Origin: Tridacna crocea
Lineage: Eukaryota; Mollusca; Bivalvia; Cardiida; Cardiidae
Assembly (NCBI GenBank): GCA_943736015.1
Contig: OX031058.1
Coordinates: 24,081,001 to 24,145,000 of the forward strand
Length of the DNA: 64,000 nt
Direction of reading: 5' to 3'
Position numbers and translations under genes: made by a program
Part shown: positions 9,734 to 20,629 of the stretch, piece after piece
How the letters are laid out: each line of letters starts with the position of its first letter
Position numbering within the stretch: position 1 is the stretch's first letter
The notes under the pieces: generated by a model
The model's input: the letters and a program-made list of their open reading frames with translations, nothing else
Database searches by the model: none
What the model was told of the DNA's origin: nothing

Positions 9734-11175
9734 TTGTTCACATTTCCTAACAAAATGAAAAAGCCTGAGGAAAGGGAGAAGAGGAAACAGTTAGTCTGTA
9801 GATCAGTTGGTAACAAGCTGTGGTCACCACTGAAGGATAGCCGTGTTTGTTCAATGCATTTTGAAGATGGTGAGCCCACTATTGCCAATCCCTTACCAAC
9901 ACAAAACATGGGTTATGAAGGGGCAAGTGGCCGTGTTAGAAGAATGGTCTTATATGAAGCCACAAGACCAACCCACATTAGGAGACAAGAAAGGTTTTGA
10001 TTCCTAAAAGCCCTGCGAATATCTTGTCAGAGACTCCAGTCTGTGTAGACCCACAGGATGAATTTTTGTCCAGAGAAGAGCCAAAACTCCCTTGGGTAGT
10101 AAACATAATGATTTTGATGCTTATGTTGTGGCAGAAGCTTATAGAAAAGGAAAAGAAGGTGCAAAAACTGTCGGCTGAGAATCAAAGACTGAAAGACACC
10201 ATTCGCCAGTTGAAACGCACAGTTTATACAGACAAAATTTTAAAAACAGACAGTGATGTCAGCTTCCATACTGGGTTGGAAAAGAGAACGATTTTTGCTA
10301 AACTGCACAACAAAATTGCTCCATTTGTTAATAGACGATGGACAGGAGCCAAGTCTGCTCTAAAAACATCTCAAACTCTGCAAAGGTTTTCAGAGATTTG
10401 GACCAGAAAGAAAGATGAATCCTCAAAGTGAGTTCCTGTTGATGCTAATGAAATTACAGCTTGGGCTGTCTTGTGCAGAGATTTAGTCTCTGAGACTTTG
10501 GTGTCAAGAATTTTTTTTGCCTGGCTTCGTGCTTCTTGCGTTATTTTGAAAAGTCTTGTTTACCTTCCAAGCCAAGAAGAGCTGACTGGTTCAAAGCCAG
10601 AGAGATTCAGAAAGTTCCCAGACTTGCATTCAATAATAGATTGCACAGAGTTATTTATTGAAACGCCAAAGGACTTGTCTCTTCAAAGTGGCTCATGGAG
10701 TGACTATAAACACCACAATACATTGAAAATCCTAGTCACTTGTGCACCAAATAGTGCCATAATTTTTGAAAGCCAGGCTTATCTCGGAAGAACCTCGGAT
10801 AAAGCTTTGACATTGGATTGTGGTTTTTTGGACTCGGTCCCATTTAACAGTATGATAATGGCAGATAAGAGCTTCAACATCAACAATGAATGTGCTATAC
10901 GTAACCTGAGGCTCTATGCCCCACCTGGCAAGAGAGGACACTCACAGATGACAAGTGCCAATGTACAAAAAACAAAGCAGATTGCTAACCATAGAATTTT
11001 AATAGAACAAGTAATTAGGCGTCTAATGACATTTAGAATTTTGGCCAATGAGCTCCCTTTATCTTTAATTGGACATGTTGATGAAATGATTAGTGTCTGT
11101 GCAGCCTTGAGTAATTTGAAAGAACCAATTACAAAGTGTAACTTCCATAGAGACAAATGTAAAACGCAGACGTGA
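9734..11175 (+). pseudogene. Broken THAP + DDE_4 transposase (ISL2EU/IS4EU type)
   Basis: Remnant of a DNA transposon transposase in three overlapping frames. The first piece is the C-terminal half of a THAP zinc finger (FTFPNK, LWSPLKDSRVCSMHF, NPLPTQNMGY); the CxxC half is missing, and a possible acceptor (CATTTCAG, ends 9732) suggests it sat in an earlier exon, where a MITE now lies. Next comes a coiled-coil linker (near 10130-10230) and a helix-turn-helix. The last piece, 10471-11175, is a DDE_Tnp_4 catalytic core with D57 (IIDCTE), D132 (MADKSF) and E179 (HRILIEQVIRRL) all kept. Frame changes near 10000 and 10430-10500, including a stop in CAEI-TAG, make it inactive. Typical full-length relatives read through these points. 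Family assignment to ISL2EU is from recall. Confidence 0.85.
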
Positions 11176-11227
11176 TGTGAAAATACCAATTAGCCATTAT
11201 TGTTCTGAAAAATGAAAGAAGCTGTCT

Positions 11228-11402
11228 CAAAACTCCATTGGAAAAAGAAAAAAATTCTGGTAGCCACTATTTTCTCGTTTTTCCACAATGTTTTCCACTC
11301 ATTCATTGTCAAGCTTTGAATTTTTAGTCCTGTTCATTTTGTCGTCTGCAAATGCTTTCCATTTTGACCAGTCTAAGATTTTGTTGTTTGGTAAGGAGTT
11401 AA
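11228..11402 (-). mobile_element. TTAA-hairpin MITE, left-truncated
   Basis: Hairpin and right end (GTCTGCAAATGCTTTCCAT, GGTAAGGAGTTAA) just downstream of the transposase remnant. Confidence 0.65.
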
Positions 11403-11490
11403 CGCTTTCGGAAACAATTTCTGGCTTTCATCCCCCTCATAAAGGAAGGCTTTAAATAAAGCTCCAGTGATAAAATTTGTATTTCATAGC

Positions 11491-11679
11491 ATAGAACACT
11501 GTGGGAGAAGGAGAAAATGCTGTTTTGCAGCATTTTCTCCATTCCTAAACTGTTTTCAAAAGACTCTTTTCTTAGGGTTGTTTGAAACTCGGAGTTGTGT
11601 GGTAAAGGGTTAAAGCTGTCATCTGCAAATGCTCTGAATTTGGACCGGTCTAAAATTTTGTCCCTTCGTAAAGAGTTAA
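11491..11679 (+). mobile_element. Two TTAA-hairpin MITE fragments
   Basis: 11491-11613: plus-strand right half ending GGTAAAGGGTTAA. 11614-11679: minus-strand end fragment (ATCTGCAAATGCTCTGAATT, GTAAAGAGTTAA), directly abutting. Confidence 0.6.
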
Positions 11680-11899
11680 AAGGAGATTTAATGGTTCAGC
11701 TTTTAACAGCAATTAGTCTTTGCCCTACTTTTCTATCCAATCAGAACGCTCATATTTGAAAATTTCTTCCATAAACTACCCAACGCAGGTTTATTTTGAT
11801 CATTTATCCATTTAAACGTCAGAGTTTATCTGGAGTTTATCTGGATTTACTGCGCATGCATACCTAAACCCTACCCCCTAATTAATATTCAACAATTAC

Positions 11900-12125
11900 T
11901 TAACCCTCTCCCAAACAATCCATTGCTTTTACATGTCTGCAGTACAAGTCTTTTGAAAACATTGTGGGAAAAGGAGAAATTGCTTGTAACAAGCAATTTT
12001 TCCATTTCCCACTGTGTTTTCTGTCCATTCGGATTATTTTCTGTCATTGTTATGAAAGTTAAAACTGTCGTCTGCAAACTCTTTCAGTTTGGAAGTCTGA
12101 AATTTGCCGTTTCGGAAAGGGTTAA
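11900..12125 (-). mobile_element. TTAA-hairpin MITE
   Basis: TTAA at both ends; hairpin centre TTGCTTGTAACAAGCAA differs from the usual TGCTGGTTACCAGCA yet still pairs, so the arms changed together or come from another subfamily. Confidence 0.72.
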
Positions 12126-12475
12126 ATTAGGTCTAGCACATGCCAAGTAGATCTAGATCTACAAATTACGCCGTTGAAAAAAAAAGGCAAAACACAGATA
12201 CAATTTATGTGATAAAAGCCGATCAATCTAGATCTATATGGTCGGTTGTCCTCTGAAACATACTGGTCACCTGAAGCTTGAAACAAGCTGTTATTACAGG
12301 GTTTAAAAAGTAAATCGACGATATGTTGAAATTTTAAGAAAAAATAATGCTGTAGTAAATCTGTAGAAATTTTCATAGGCTGAGTCTAGTGGTTACTTCC
12401 TCAAAATCTTGGTCAAATTCTGCAATATTTGACATTGTCTAACACTGGCGATAGTCAAGCGTGAACTGGAAATGA

Positions 12476-12943
12476 AGCTGATAAATAGAGGATATTTGTT
12501 TTTTTCGGTGTAAGATCGAAATTTATTTCATCGAGTGGACACCATCGGTAATATTTTCATGAGTGGCACAGCCACTCGTGAAAATATTACCGATGGTGTT
12601 CACGAGATGAAATAAATTTTGATCTTTCACTGAAAAAAAACAACAAATATTCTATTTATTTCATGCTTTTAACCCTTTCTGGGAGGAGCTTTATCAAAAT
12701 TCAGTACAATTCTTTTTCCCTCATTCCCCGTGGCGTACCCCTCCCGCATAGCAACGTTATGTCAAGCGCAAGAAATGTAAGGTAAATGACGTCATATTTC
12801 CCATCTGGTTGTTAGGCACGCGCAATTTACTTAGGCAACAAGAACGTGAAAATCTGTATTTGCACTGGTGGTACCAGTGTAAGATCGAAAAATATTTTCA
12901 CTGCTATTTCTCGATATCCCACCGGAAAGCATGAAATAATGAA
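12476..12943 (+). mobile_element. ATTTCATGC hairpin element, copy 1
   Basis: A ~180-base palindrome (12482-12660; arms TCGGTGTAAGATCGAAATTT and inverse, centre GTGGCACAGCCAC) followed by a second part that begins ATTTCATGCTTT and ends AAAGCATGAAAT. A copy in the opposite direction is at 58.1-58.6 kb. Confidence 0.7.
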
Positions 12944-12949
12944 GGTTCT

Positions 12950-13155
12950 TTAACCCTTTCTCATATGACAAATTTTAGACAATTCCAAATTGAAAGCATT
13001 GGCAGATATCAAATTTTGAAAGTGGAACAAATGAAGTTGAGTTTTTTGACAGGGTAGAAAATATTGTAGGGAAAGGAGAAAATGCCAATAACCAGAATTT
13101 TCTCCTTTTCCAAAAATAACCTTCCGTCCCAATTGATTGTTTGGTAAAGGGTTGA
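12950..13155 (+). mobile_element. TTAA-hairpin MITE
   Basis: Starts at TTAACCCTTTCTC seven bases after the hairpin element and ends GGTAAAGGGTTGA. Confidence 0.68.
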
Positions 13156-13360
13156 ATACCATGTGGTCGTGTATGAGGTTTAGCCCCGATATTCACGTGG
13201 AAATTACGTCATTTCTAGCGATGATGCAATGATGATGTTTCTTTAGCGAATCAGCCAACTCCATATATGGGTGAAAGGGCGTTTCTTTGTGAATAGTGGA
13301 TTCCGCACATGGAACATTATTTTAGCAATGATGTAATGTGGCCGGAAAAAGACTAAGTCA

Positions 13361-13471
13361 GTTAAACGCTAAGAAGTTCAAAATTAAACGATTTAAACAG
13401 CCACAGTCGGTCGCTACGCTCACTCTTTTTGGCTGTTTAAATCGTTTAATTTTGACTTCTTAGCGTTTAAC
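13361..13471. repeat. Palindrome with GTTAAACGCTAAGAAG ends
   Basis: Arms of about 43 bases (13361-13403 and 13430-13471) pair almost perfectly around a 26-base loop. Single copy in this window. Confidence 0.65.
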
Positions 13472-13751
13472 TATTACATGTTGTTGATAAAAATCATACT
13501 GCAGAGATGTGCAATCAGATCTTTTTTCATACTGTCCGCACATTGCTACATGTATGTTTGTTTCATAGTTATCCATTGTTATTGGAGAGGTTTTGAAAGC
13601 AAGGTTTGAATAGAAGACACTGTTGGTTAGAAAATGCTAGTAACCAGTGTTTTCTCACTGTGTTTATATTTTTTGTAAATAACATATTATCTATTTCCAG
13701 ACCCAGGTCAGAATCATTTACATGTGATTTGTAAATTAAATTTCTATTTTA

Positions 13752-14020
13752 TTTTACCTTCTGCATCACTCGGCATAGATCTATGTCCCAAATGGTCTAG
13801 TTAATTTTTATGTGACTTATGCCAATTAACCCATAACTTACTAAATAAGTTAATTGCAACTCTCTGGTCAAGAGTGAAAAAAACAGATATTGCAATTTAG
13901 TTAGTGTTTGGGAGGAAATACCTCCTTGTCAGATAGTGTAGGTCCAAGATCATACTGCTCAATTTGTGCATTCTGGTCTTGACAGCAGAAGTGCCTTAAG
14001 TCGTGCTTTGTAGGCTAAAA
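13752..14020. mobile_element. CGGCAT element carrying a GATCAGAC palindrome
   Basis: TCACTCGGCATAGAT, GGTCTAGTT, CATAACTTACTAAATAAG, then a worn palindrome (13945-13985) and GTCGTGCTTTGTAGGCTA. Same layout at 42.24-42.55 kb, showing that the palindrome is part of a ~300-base element. Confidence 0.55.
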
Positions 14021-14021
14021 G

Positions 14022-14256
14022 TTAAGTCTTTACCAAATGACCAAATTTTACACTGGTCCAAAGAGAAAGGATTTGCAGACATCAACACAAAAGTGAGTGA
14101 AGAATTCAAATTTGTTTTGGGAAGGGTAGAAAACATTGTGGGAAAAGGAGAAAATCCTGGTTACCAGCATTTTCTCCTTTCCCCACAATGTTTTCAAAAA
14201 CTTTCTTCACAGGGTTGTTGAAAGTCGGGATTGTGTTGTAATTTGGTAAAGGCTTA
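14022..14256 (+). mobile_element. TTAA-hairpin MITE
   Basis: TTAAGTCTTTACC to GGTAAAGGCTTAA; hairpin intact except CCTGG for GCTGG in one arm. Confidence 0.75.
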
Positions 14257-14262
14257 AATTGG

Positions 14263-14491
14263 TTAACCCGTTGCCCCATAAGGCATTTCTATGGTATCTC
14301 TAATTGACCCTACATAACAGCAAGGATGAAGCCGTTTCTTATGTGTATATGACACCTTTTGATTGTGTAGAAAACATTGTGGTAAAAGGTGAAATTGCTC
14401 ATCACGAGCAATTTCACCTTTTGTCACAATGTTTTCCAAAGGCTCCTACAAGCAATGCGTAGAAACGAGTATCTATGGAGTAAAGGGTTAA
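14263..14491. mobile_element. TTAA-hairpin MITE, subfamily B
   Basis: TTAACCCGTTGCCCC start, GGCATTTCTATGGTATCTC inside the left end, hairpin centre TTGCTCATCACGAGCAA, end GAGTAAAGGGTTAA. Very similar copies at 39748 and 55987. Confidence 0.78.
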
Positions 14492-14637
14492 CTGTGTATA
14501 TAAGTACACATACCTTTGTATATACAATGTTAGACTGTGCCATATTTATATTTATCCCATTTGCTACAAATCATTTTAATTTGGATATAAAAAAAAAACT
14601 TGGTGCCTGATAATTACTTTTGGATGCTTTTAGGACT

Positions 14638-14864
14638 TTAAGTCTTTACCACACAACAATAAACAGACTGGTCTAAAATGAAAGCATTTGCCGACGACAA
14701 TTTAAATGTAATTGAAATGATGGCATTTGTCCTTGGTAAAATTGAAAACATTGCTGGAAAAGGAGAAAATGTTGGTTACCAACATTTTCTCCTTTATCAA
14801 CAATGTTTTCAAAAAGTCATCTCCACAGGTCGTTAAAACTCGTGATTGTGTGATAAACAGTTAA
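14638..14864 (+). mobile_element. TTAA-hairpin MITE
   Basis: TTAA at both ends; hairpin around TGTTGGTTACCAACA, with both arms carrying the matching change. Confidence 0.72.
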
Positions 14865-15226
14865 TATGCAGGAATGGTAATCTGTTTAGGCCTTGTCTGT
14901 AATGCTAATGGGGGGGGGGGAATGAATTCTATATATTTGTTTCACATGTAATAGAGTTTCCTTACATGCTGAACATACATAATAATACATACATTGGATA
15001 TCAAAGAAAATTCTTGTATACAGCATTTTTTCTATAGCCAAAAATACTTGTAACTGTAATGTATTGCATACAAGAATTTGATCAAAGAAATGGGAACATT
15101 ATGGAAAAAGTAAATGTACCGGTATGTAAATGTAAATATTGGTCACTCAATTTGAAGAAATATTATAGAACCATGAATCTTTGCTTATGATAACTTTATC
15201 TCTATACCAATCAGTCCAAAGTATTT
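14865..15226. other. No gene seen
   Basis: Holds a run of ten G (14911-14920) and otherwise unremarkable AT-rich sequence. Confidence 0.35.
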
Positions 15227-15457
15227 TTAATTCTCTACCAAACGACAAAATATTCGACTGGTCCAAATAGAAAGCATTTGCAGACGACATAATAAAAGTG
15301 ACTGAAATCTGAAATTTCTTTTGGGAGGGGAAGGAAAAAAAAAAATAGAGAAGAGGAGAAAATGCTGGTTACCAGAATTTTCTCGTTTTCCCACAATGTT
15401 TTCAGAAGGATTCTTTCTCAGGGTCGTTTAAAGTCGGGATTGTGTGGTAAAGGGTTG
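15227..15457 (+). mobile_element. TTAA-hairpin MITE
   Basis: TTAATTCTCTACC to GGTAAAGGGTTGA; left arm of the hairpin interrupted by an A-run. Confidence 0.7.
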
Positions 15458-15549
15458 ATAATATTCATCGTTGATTAAAATGGTATATAGAAAATGGTAA
15501 ACATGTCTTCCTGTTTCATTGTTACTTGAGTTCTTTAACCCCTTTTCCT

Positions 15550-15767
15550 ACTCTTTACCTAACAGCAAAATTTCAGAGTGGTCCAAATTGAAGGCACTTG
15601 CAGATGACAGAATAAACACAGATCAAAATTTGAAATTTGTTTCCAGCAGGGTAGAAAACATTGTGGGAAAATGTGGACAACCCGCATTTTCTCCTTTTTC
15701 AAAAATGTTTTCAAAGGGCTTCTATCTCAGGGTCGTACAAACCAGGGATTGTTTGGTAAAGGGTAAA
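15550..15767 (+). mobile_element. TTAA-hairpin MITE
   Basis: CTCTTTACC start, GTCCAAATTGAAGGCACTTG, GGTAAAGGGTAAA end. Left arm broken (GGGAAAATGTGGACAACCC). Confidence 0.65.
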
Positions 15768-16261
15768 TAAAAATCTGATCATTCAAAATATGCACATGGA
15801 TATTTGAAATCAATATATTAGTATGGTGGACGGCATAGATCAAAGCCAGACTGCACAGAACATGTAGTTTGATGTTGGATATATTCCCTCCAGTATGTAA
15901 TTACTAATTTATAACTAGCCAACTCAACTGGTCCAACAAATAATCATTACAATGACCCAAGTAATTTACATAAATGTAGAGGTCAAATGTCGAGAATGCA
16001 AGTAATGTCCTCTGTGGGCAAGGGACTACTGACATAGATTAACATGCTTTAGTTAGGTGGTATGCTCCTTTGACATGCAGGAAACTGACGACAGGCAAAA
16101 GTTTTGACAACGGTCAGTCTGGTGGTTTGTGCTGGATGACCTTGGTCAGTACTTTTTGCAGATGGCTGAAGCCCCAATTTGAGACATATCTTTATTCTCT
16201 TTATTTGATTGTTCATTTTCACTTAAAAGCTTTGACATCACATACTCTATCCAAAACCACG
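15768..16261. other. No gene seen; one GATCAGAC palindrome remnant
   Basis: 15826-15890 is a worn palindrome (GATCAAAGCCAGACTGCACAG). The rest, up to the YqaJ fragment, probably includes transposon sequence beyond its coding part. Confidence 0.4.
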
Positions 16262-19010
16262 TTAGTTTTTCCTGCACTGCTTCCCAAAAGTCTGGGTCAA
16301 AGGAAATCCTAACACAAAGGCTTCCATGGTAGGTATATAGATAAAAATCACAAATTCTCTTTTCAAAATTTTCATTTGTCCCTGAATTTGAAAAAAGTAA
16401 GCATGTTTATTACCTAAAATAACTGTACCATCTTTTTCTTGTAAATATGTGACATTGTCAATTGAGGGTACTTGGTCTTTTATGCTTTCTAGGCATTTAA
16501 TCTGACATAGGCCTTTACCACAGCAGTCACATTCTGTTTCTAAATCAGCACTTGCTGCCAAAAATGGCTTGTCACCACTCACTGTCAATCCTGAATCTAT
16601 GACTTTAAACTTTCTGTGCTTCACTTTCATTTCTTTCATGTAACTGGTTTTGGCCTGGGGTGCCAGGGATATTCCATGTTTCATTGCAACTGTCTGTTTT
16701 GTACTTTTTTCTCCCAAAACAGTTTCAATAAGCTTCGAAGAGTCAGCATCTGTCCTTTTTAGCTCACCTGAGCACGAAGTGCTCAAGGTGAGCTATTGTG
16801 ATCGATCAATGTCCGTCGTCCGTCCGTCTATCCGTTACAAAAAAATCTTCTCCTCCTAAACTAATTATCAGATTTCAATCAAACTTCACAGAAATGATCC
16901 CAGGTGATGCACTTTCAAAATACTTCAAAGATTTGAATTCCATGAAGAACTCTGGTTGCCATGGCAACTGAGTTAAAAAAAACTTTAAAAAAATCTTCTT
17001 GTTCAAAACTGTAAGGGCTATAGCTTTCATATTTGGCATGTAGCATCATCTAATGGCCCTTTACCAAAATACTTCAAATCATGGCTCTAGTCTTGAAATT
17101 GGCCCTATGTTGTGGGTTCTCAGATTTTACAGAGAGATAAAGAAGGAAATCTTAGAAAATCTTCTTGTCTCAAACCATAAGGGCTAGAGCTTTCATATTT
17201 GGCATGTAGCATCATCTAGTGACCCTTTACTAAAATAGTTCAAATTATCACCCTAGTGCAGAAATTGGCCCTATGTTGTGGGATCTTGGATTTCACAGAG
17301 AGATAAAGAAGGAAATCTTAGAAAATTTTCTTGTCCCAAACCGTAAGGGCTAGAGCTTTCATATTTGGCATGCAGCATCATCTAGTGGCCCTCTACCAAA
17401 ATACTTCAAATTATGGCCCTGCTGTGAAACTTAAACCTATGTTGTTGGTCTTGGATTTCGCATAGCGATAAAGAAGGAAATCTTTAAAAATCTTTGTCCC
17501 AAACGGTAATGGCCAGAGCTTTCATATTTGGCATGTAGCATCATCTAGTGGCCCTCTACCAATATACCTCAAATTGGCCCTATGTTGTGGGTTCTCGGAT
17601 TTCACATATCAATAAAGAAGGAAATCTTAGAAAGTCTTCTTCTCCCAAACCATAAGGGCTAGAGCTTTCATATTTGGTATGTAGCATCATCTAGTGGCCC
17701 TCTACCAAAATACTTCAAATTATGGTCCTGGTGTGAAAGTTAGCCCTATGTTGTTGGTCTCAGATTTCACATAGAGATAAAGAGGAAAATCTTTAAAAGT
17801 CTTCTTGTCAGCTTTCTTGAGACCACTTTTCTTGCTTAGCTGAATTAAAAATTGGTAAGAATGTCTGTCTCAATAAAATCTCACATGAGTATGCATTGAA
17901 TGCTTGTTCGGAATATAACTTTGTCACCTCAAGTAAGAATGTCTTCAAAATTGGTATGCATGCATGTTTGTTGTGATATTACAGAGTACTGTATTCAAGA
18001 ACAATAACTCAACCTAGCATGGATTTTGAATAATTCCACTTTGATCTTTATTTTAATAGTATTGTTTGCTTGTCCTGAGTGGAATTTTGAAGTCTCAAGT
18101 CAAACTGTTTGTTGCATTGCCTGCCCTTTGCAACTATTATACCTCCTGTACAACTGGCGGTGGGATTGCATATCTTGCGACAATTTGCCACTCTTGTTTC
18201 ATCATTATTAGCCCTTGAACCTCAATATGTGGTAATTATAGTCCTTGTTGTAGACCTTTGCTGCTTAGTGCTCAGGTGAGCGATATAGGACCATCATGGT
18301 CCTCTTGTTCTCATAGTATCCACATGACTACTTACACGTAGGAATATGCTGGCTGTGAGTCTCCCTTTCCGCTGATCTTTCCAAATAAGAGATTTTGACT
18401 GTTGTACAGTTGAATCCTTTAGGGATTGAATCTCCTTTGTAGACAGCTCAATTTTCTTTAAGAAAAACTGCCTCAAACATCCATTTGTTGGCTTTTCTCT
18501 TATCATATTTTTTGATATCTCAATTAAAGAAGGGGGAGATTGACAGTTTTAACTGGTATTCGTTTTTTTTTTTCAAATAATAATGAAAAGCAGGAAGTTT
18601 TTATGTCATCCTTGAGCAAATAATGTAAGTCTTTCCTTAAACTTTCCCTTTCCTGTACCAGCTGGCATTGTTCATTATTAAGAGGAGTGAAGTTTGCCTT
18701 CATGAGCTTCTTTTATATCGTCTTTTACAGTGTTTTTCCCATACCGACCTCTTCCAAACCATCTCGGCAACTTTTAGTGTCTTTAAAACAGGTTTTCCTT
18801 TGGGAACATTCCATGATGATGGTATGCTTGTTTTGGACAGTTTTGTCAGCCCAGTTTTAACAGCATGCTCTATTCTAAACAGGAGACCGGCTACATGGTT
18901 ACATGTACCAAGCATTCCGGCTCTGCAGCTGCAGTATGCTGACAGGATCTTTCCTCCAGGGCCTTCTGATAAGTCCTTCTCGATTATTGCCCATGCTTGA
19001 TAATACTTAT
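16262..19010 (-). pseudogene. SWIM-YqaJ gene of an ISL2EU-type transposon, interrupted
   Basis: Three pieces in order on the minus strand. 19010-18690 holds a SWIM zinc finger, CSCRAGMLGTCNHV (CxC-x7-CxH), and SSWNVPKGK, usual in these proteins. A one-base frame change near 18700 follows. 18530-18310 holds the YqaJ N-terminus (SLIWKDQRKGRLTASIF). 16760-16262 holds the YqaJ core: PFLAASADLE (metal-binding Asp) and CQIKC where the family has EIKC, so the catalytic Glu is replaced by Gln. The break between the last two pieces is a 1.55 kb Helentron-like insertion at 16761-18308; the frame is the same on both sides. YqaJ is a lambda-exonuclease-like nuclease found beside the transposase in these elements. 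Confidence 0.83.
16761..18308 (+). mobile_element. Helentron/'pearl'-like element, inserted in YqaJ
   Basis: Begins AGCTCACCTGAGC, then a CCGT microsatellite (16816-16834) and five tandem units marked by CATATTTGGCATG at 17028, 17194, 17360, 17523 and 17669 (spacing 166, 166, 163, 146). Ends with the hairpin GGACCATCATGGTCC followed by CTCTTGTT. The junctions lie inside a T run, as expected for insertion between two Ts. No coding sequence. Layout matches bivalve pearl elements, considered non-autonomous Helentrons. Confidence 0.8.
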
Positions 19011-19116
19011 TATTAATGGATTGTGATGGTAACACTACGTTAGTTGGAAAGAAAATAAAGAAAATAGCATAATTGAGAGAGATTGGTATAAATACAGTTG
19101 TTTCTATCGAATGGCA

Positions 19117-19222
19117 GGTCATTTGAACACCCGGTAATTTCGACACCCTTTCATTTCGACACATTTTGGTCATTTTGATCCCCGGTGGAAAAATGTTTGC
19201 AAACTTTGGTCATATCGACACC
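19117..19222. repeat. Phrase repeat: TCATTTCGACACC
   Basis: About six degenerate tandem copies (GGTCATTTGAACACCC, GGTAATTTCGACACCC, TTTCATTTCGACAC, GGTCATTTTGATCCCC, GGTCATATCGACACC). Same style as the ends of the 7.8 kb element; probably a transposon end, with no partner seen. It lies just upstream of the SWIM fragment. Confidence 0.6.
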
Positions 19223-19341
19223 TTATTTTTAGAGCACTTTTTAGTTTTTAAACTCAACCTTTTGTTATCAAGTTACTTTAATTTCTTTTAAAGATCTCAT
19301 ATCATTATAATTTTTTGTGGGTGTGTGATCAAAAGAGGTTT

Positions 19342-19641
19342 TTAACCCTTTCCCAAGCGACAAACTTTTGGACTAGACCAAATTGAAAGCATTTGCAGAC
19401 GACAATTCAACTCTTGCTGAAAAGATGATTTCTGTCTATGATAGAGTAGAAAACATTCTGGGAAAAAGAGAAAATGCTGGTTACCAGCATTTCTCCTTTT
19501 TCCACAATATTTTCAAAAGGCTACCATTCCAGACCGGAAGATAGTTGCTGGTTACCAGCATTTTCTTCTTTTCTCACAATGTTTTCAAAAGGCTACTATG
19601 CCAGACCCGTAAAAACCAGGGATTGTTTGGGAAAGGGTTAA
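19342..19641 (+). mobile_element. TTAA-hairpin MITE with extra hairpin arm
   Basis: TTAA at both ends, 300 bases long: the right arm and spacer (GCTGGTTACCAGCATTTTC .. TTTTCAAAAGGCTAC) are present twice in tandem. Confidence 0.75.
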
Positions 19642-20123
19642 ATAACTTTATTCAAGGGGAATTACTCCTAGTATGGGTATATCTGTACAATTTTCTGTAT
19701 TCTACTCAGCCTTCTTAATAAAGAGATTAATATGCAGTATAATATTTATCACACCTTCACCTGTCTTTAACTGTGTTTGACTTCAAGCTTTTATCAATCA
19801 GAATAAATCATAATTAATGAAAATCCTACAAAATATAACAAATGCTAAAACTAGACCACTTAAAAAAAGGTTAAGAAAACATATATCCTTCACACATTCA
19901 AGATAAGAATGTATCTACATACAGTACGTCCATTTTACCGAGAATCTGTAATTAACAGAAACCCTTTTACGTCCAGCACAGCGGAGTTTTTTGTCATGCA
20001 GTGAGGTAACCTTTGAAAGCATTGTGGCAGTGAGATTTTTTTATACGAGCAAACGCCAATGCAGACTTTGTGAGCCATTTGGACCACATGCCAAACGATA
20101 AGTTAAAGAATGTTTGATTAATA
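19642..20123. other. No gene or repeat recognised
   Basis: AT-rich stretch before the duplicated block; nothing supported. Confidence 0.35.
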
Positions 20124-20397
20124 AGACTAGCACACCAAAACACATGAGCCTGGATGAGACCCTTTATCGTTGGTACTCAGACTTAAGTTCAAGAAATATT
20201 GTTGTAAGTGGTAATATGCTTGTCAAAAAGGTGAAGAACTTGGCTGTGAGCTGGGGATTCAGGATTTATCTTATTCCAATGGATGGCCGGCCAGATTTAA
20301 GCCAGATGGCCGGCCAGATTTAAGAAATGCCATAGTATTCGAGCATGCAAACCTATATGTAAGAATGTTTCAAGTCCAACCCAAGTTTTTACTGGTT
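20124..20397 (+). pseudogene. Tc5/CENP-B-type transposase fragment, copy B
   Basis: Same domain as at 767 (MSLDETLYRWYSDLSSRN, VVSGNMLVKKVKNL), here without the stop but with a one-base frame change after KN and a tandem duplication of the ~20-base word around GATGGCCGGCCAGATTTAAG. Interrupted at 20398 by a MITE. Confidence 0.7.
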
Positions 20398-20629
20398 TTA
20401 ACCCATTACCACACAATCCCTACTTTTGACAACCCTGAGAAAGAAGCCTTTGGAAAATATTGTGTGAAAAGGAGAAATGCAAAATGCTGGTAACCAGCAT
20501 TTTCTCCTTTTCTCACGTTTTCAACTCTTTTCAAAACAAATGTCAAATATTTAGTTACTTTTATTTTGTCGTCTGCAAATGCTTTTGATTTTGATAAGCC
20601 TAAAATATTGTCGTTTGGTAATGAGTTAA
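20398..20629 (-). mobile_element. TTAA-hairpin MITE with proven target site
   Basis: Inserted in copy B of the duplicated block; body 20402-20625 starts CCCATTACC and ends GGTAATGAG, flanked by TTAA on both sides. Copy A has the empty site (GGTTTTAATTCTTTAT, TTAA at 1021-1024). This is the reference copy for the family: TTAA target and CCC-type ends as in piggyBac. Confidence 0.88.

Noticed and set aside
13361-13471. CRISPR-like or terminator structure
   Set aside because: Palindromes here are single units without regular spacers, in a eukaryotic setting; they are transposon-type repeats.
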